From positions 476,501 to 540,500 of the forward strand of contig NZ_CP039648.1 in the NCBI RefSeq assembly GCF_004923315.1: DNA of 64,000 bases. The letters run 5' to 3'. The notes beneath the pieces were generated by a model that had not been told where the DNA came from, did not search any database, and worked only from the letters and a program-made list of their open reading frames with translations. Positions within the stretch are counted from its first letter, which is position 1. The number at the start of each line of letters is the position of its first letter. Shown piece after piece: positions 63,303-64,000 of the stretch. A program made the position numbers and the translations under genes. Source of the stretch: Azospirillum sp. TSA2s (GTDB taxonomy: Bacteria; Pseudomonadota; Alphaproteobacteria; Azospirillales; Azospirillaceae).

Positions 63303-64000
63303 ATGAGTCACGAGACGGAAGAACAGTATCGCAGCATCTTCGAAAATGCTGTCGAGGGCATCTATCAGACGACTGTCGACGGCCGTTACCTGCGGGTCAA
63401 TCCGGCTCTTGCCGACATCTATGGCTATGTTTCGCCCGAAGACCTGATCGCCAACCTCACCGACATCGCCTGTCAGCTCTATGTCGATCCCGGCAAGCGC
63501 GAGGCCTTCGCCGACCTGATGGCCCGCCAGGACCGGGTCCACAGTTTCGAGGCGCGCGTCTTCCGCCGCGACGGCTCCATCATCTGGATTTCGGAGAGCG
63601 CGCGCTGCGTGCGCGACGCCGCCGGCCGCATCCGCTATTACGAAGGCACCGTCCAGGACATTACCGAACGCAAGCAGCATGAGGAGAAGATCCGGCTGCT
63701 CGCCACCGTGTTCGACAGCGTCGCCGACGGCATCCTGATCGTCGATCCGGAGTTGACGGTCCAGGCGATCAACCCGGCCTACGAAATCATGACCGGCTTC
63801 CAGCGGGAAGAACTGCTGCGCCGGCCGCTTGTCCTCTTCGCCCCCGGCTCGCACGAGCGGGAGTTCATCGACGCCATCTGGACCACCGCGCGGCAGGCCG
63901 GGCGCTGGCAGGGGGAGGTCACCAGCTTCCGCCATTCCGGCGACGCCTTCGCCGCCGCCCTGTCGGTGACGTCGGTCCGCGCGCCGGGCGGCGTGCTGGA
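63303..64000 (+). CDS. PAS-domain sensor protein (N-terminal part; runs off the window)
   Basis: ATG 63303 (GAGG about 8 bases upstream) opens a frame with at least two PAS domains: YRSIFENAVEGIYQTTVDG at the start, ending its PAC segment with VQDITERKQHEEKI near residue 126, then LLATVFDSVADGILIVDPE and ITGFQREELL-like text (MTGFQREELLRR). PAS-PAC arrays of this style precede GGDEF/EAL or histidine kinase output domains, which would lie beyond the window. The first PAS resembles adenylate/diguanylate cyclase-type S-boxes with the SHEDLI-like region. No cofactor can be read. Confidence 0.85.
   Translation, partial: MSHETEEQYRSIFENAVEGIYQTTVDGRYLRVNPALADIYGYVSPEDLIANLTDIACQLYVDPGKREAFADLMARQDRVHSFEARVFRRDGSIIWISESARCVRDAAGRIRYYEGTVQDITERKQHEEKIRLLATVFDSVADGILIVDPELTVQAINPAYEIMTGFQREELLRRPLVLFAPGSHEREFIDAIWTTARQAGRWQGEVTSFRHSGDAFAAALSVTSVRAPGGVL

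Overview
The window is a high-GC, gene-dense chromosome or chromid segment from an alphaproteobacterium. It is most likely Azospirillum or a close relative in the Rhodospirillales. That placement is inferred from codon usage, FixJ-type regulators, an RHH_4 protein, an FNT transporter next to a PP2C-kinase fusion, a GH13-GlgE fusion and abundant ABC/TRAP uptake systems. No rRNA, tRNA, CRISPR array or phage module was found. Coding is almost continuous, and most long open frames opposite real genes are high-GC shadows.

Layout. 1-4.7 kb: signalling (a giant AAA/histidine-kinase-type protein with a degenerate Ser/Thr kinase domain, a lone receiver, a FixJ-type regulator). 4.7-5.2 kb: a deletion scar joining a cytochrome c gene to the tail of an AraC gene. 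5.4-10.9 kb: a thiolase divergent from a TetR regulator with a paired operator, a monooxygenase-fold protein, a large MscS channel and a BLUF protein lacking the photoactive Tyr and Gln. 10.9-21.7 kb: a LysR-controlled catabolic operon with an SDR, a split transketolase, a TRAP transporter, two dehydrogenases and a second, full-length transketolase. 21.7-24.8 kb: a gluconate-dehydrogenase-like GMC flavoprotein with its small subunit, a VOC protein and a cytochrome c.

25-37.6 kb: an accessory region. An IS4-type element sits inside a palindromic repeat with a 10-bp target duplication. Next is a sigma-54 promoter with upstream dyads, then a mimABCD-type soluble di-iron monooxygenase operon with its dedicated GroEL-like chaperonin and an AcoR/MimR-type activator. 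The hydroxylase large-subunit gene is interrupted by a 2010-bp IS66-type composite, flanked by an 8-bp duplication, whose two outer ends are both the same (transposase-start) end. Removing the element and one duplication restores a 554-residue frame.

37.7-52.2 kb: a GntR-controlled operon of about 14.5 kb with a branched-chain-type ABC importer, an isocitrate-lyase/PEP-mutase-family lyase, HyuB/HyuA ATP-dependent cyclic-amide hydrolase subunits, an isochorismatase-fold protein lacking the usual Cys, a fumarate-reductase-type flavoprotein and a LeuC/LeuD-type hydro-lyase. Read together they suggest an uncharacterised route from an imported cyclic imide or lactam to a substituted malate that is cleaved to small central metabolites.

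52.3-64 kb: PPK2, the GH13-GlgE fusion, a structured palindromic element, two small unknown proteins, a lipoprotein alpha/beta hydrolase with an orphan ABC ATPase, a zf-CHCC protein, a formate/nitrite-type channel followed by a phosphatase-kinase fusion, and the start of a PAS sensor that runs off the end.
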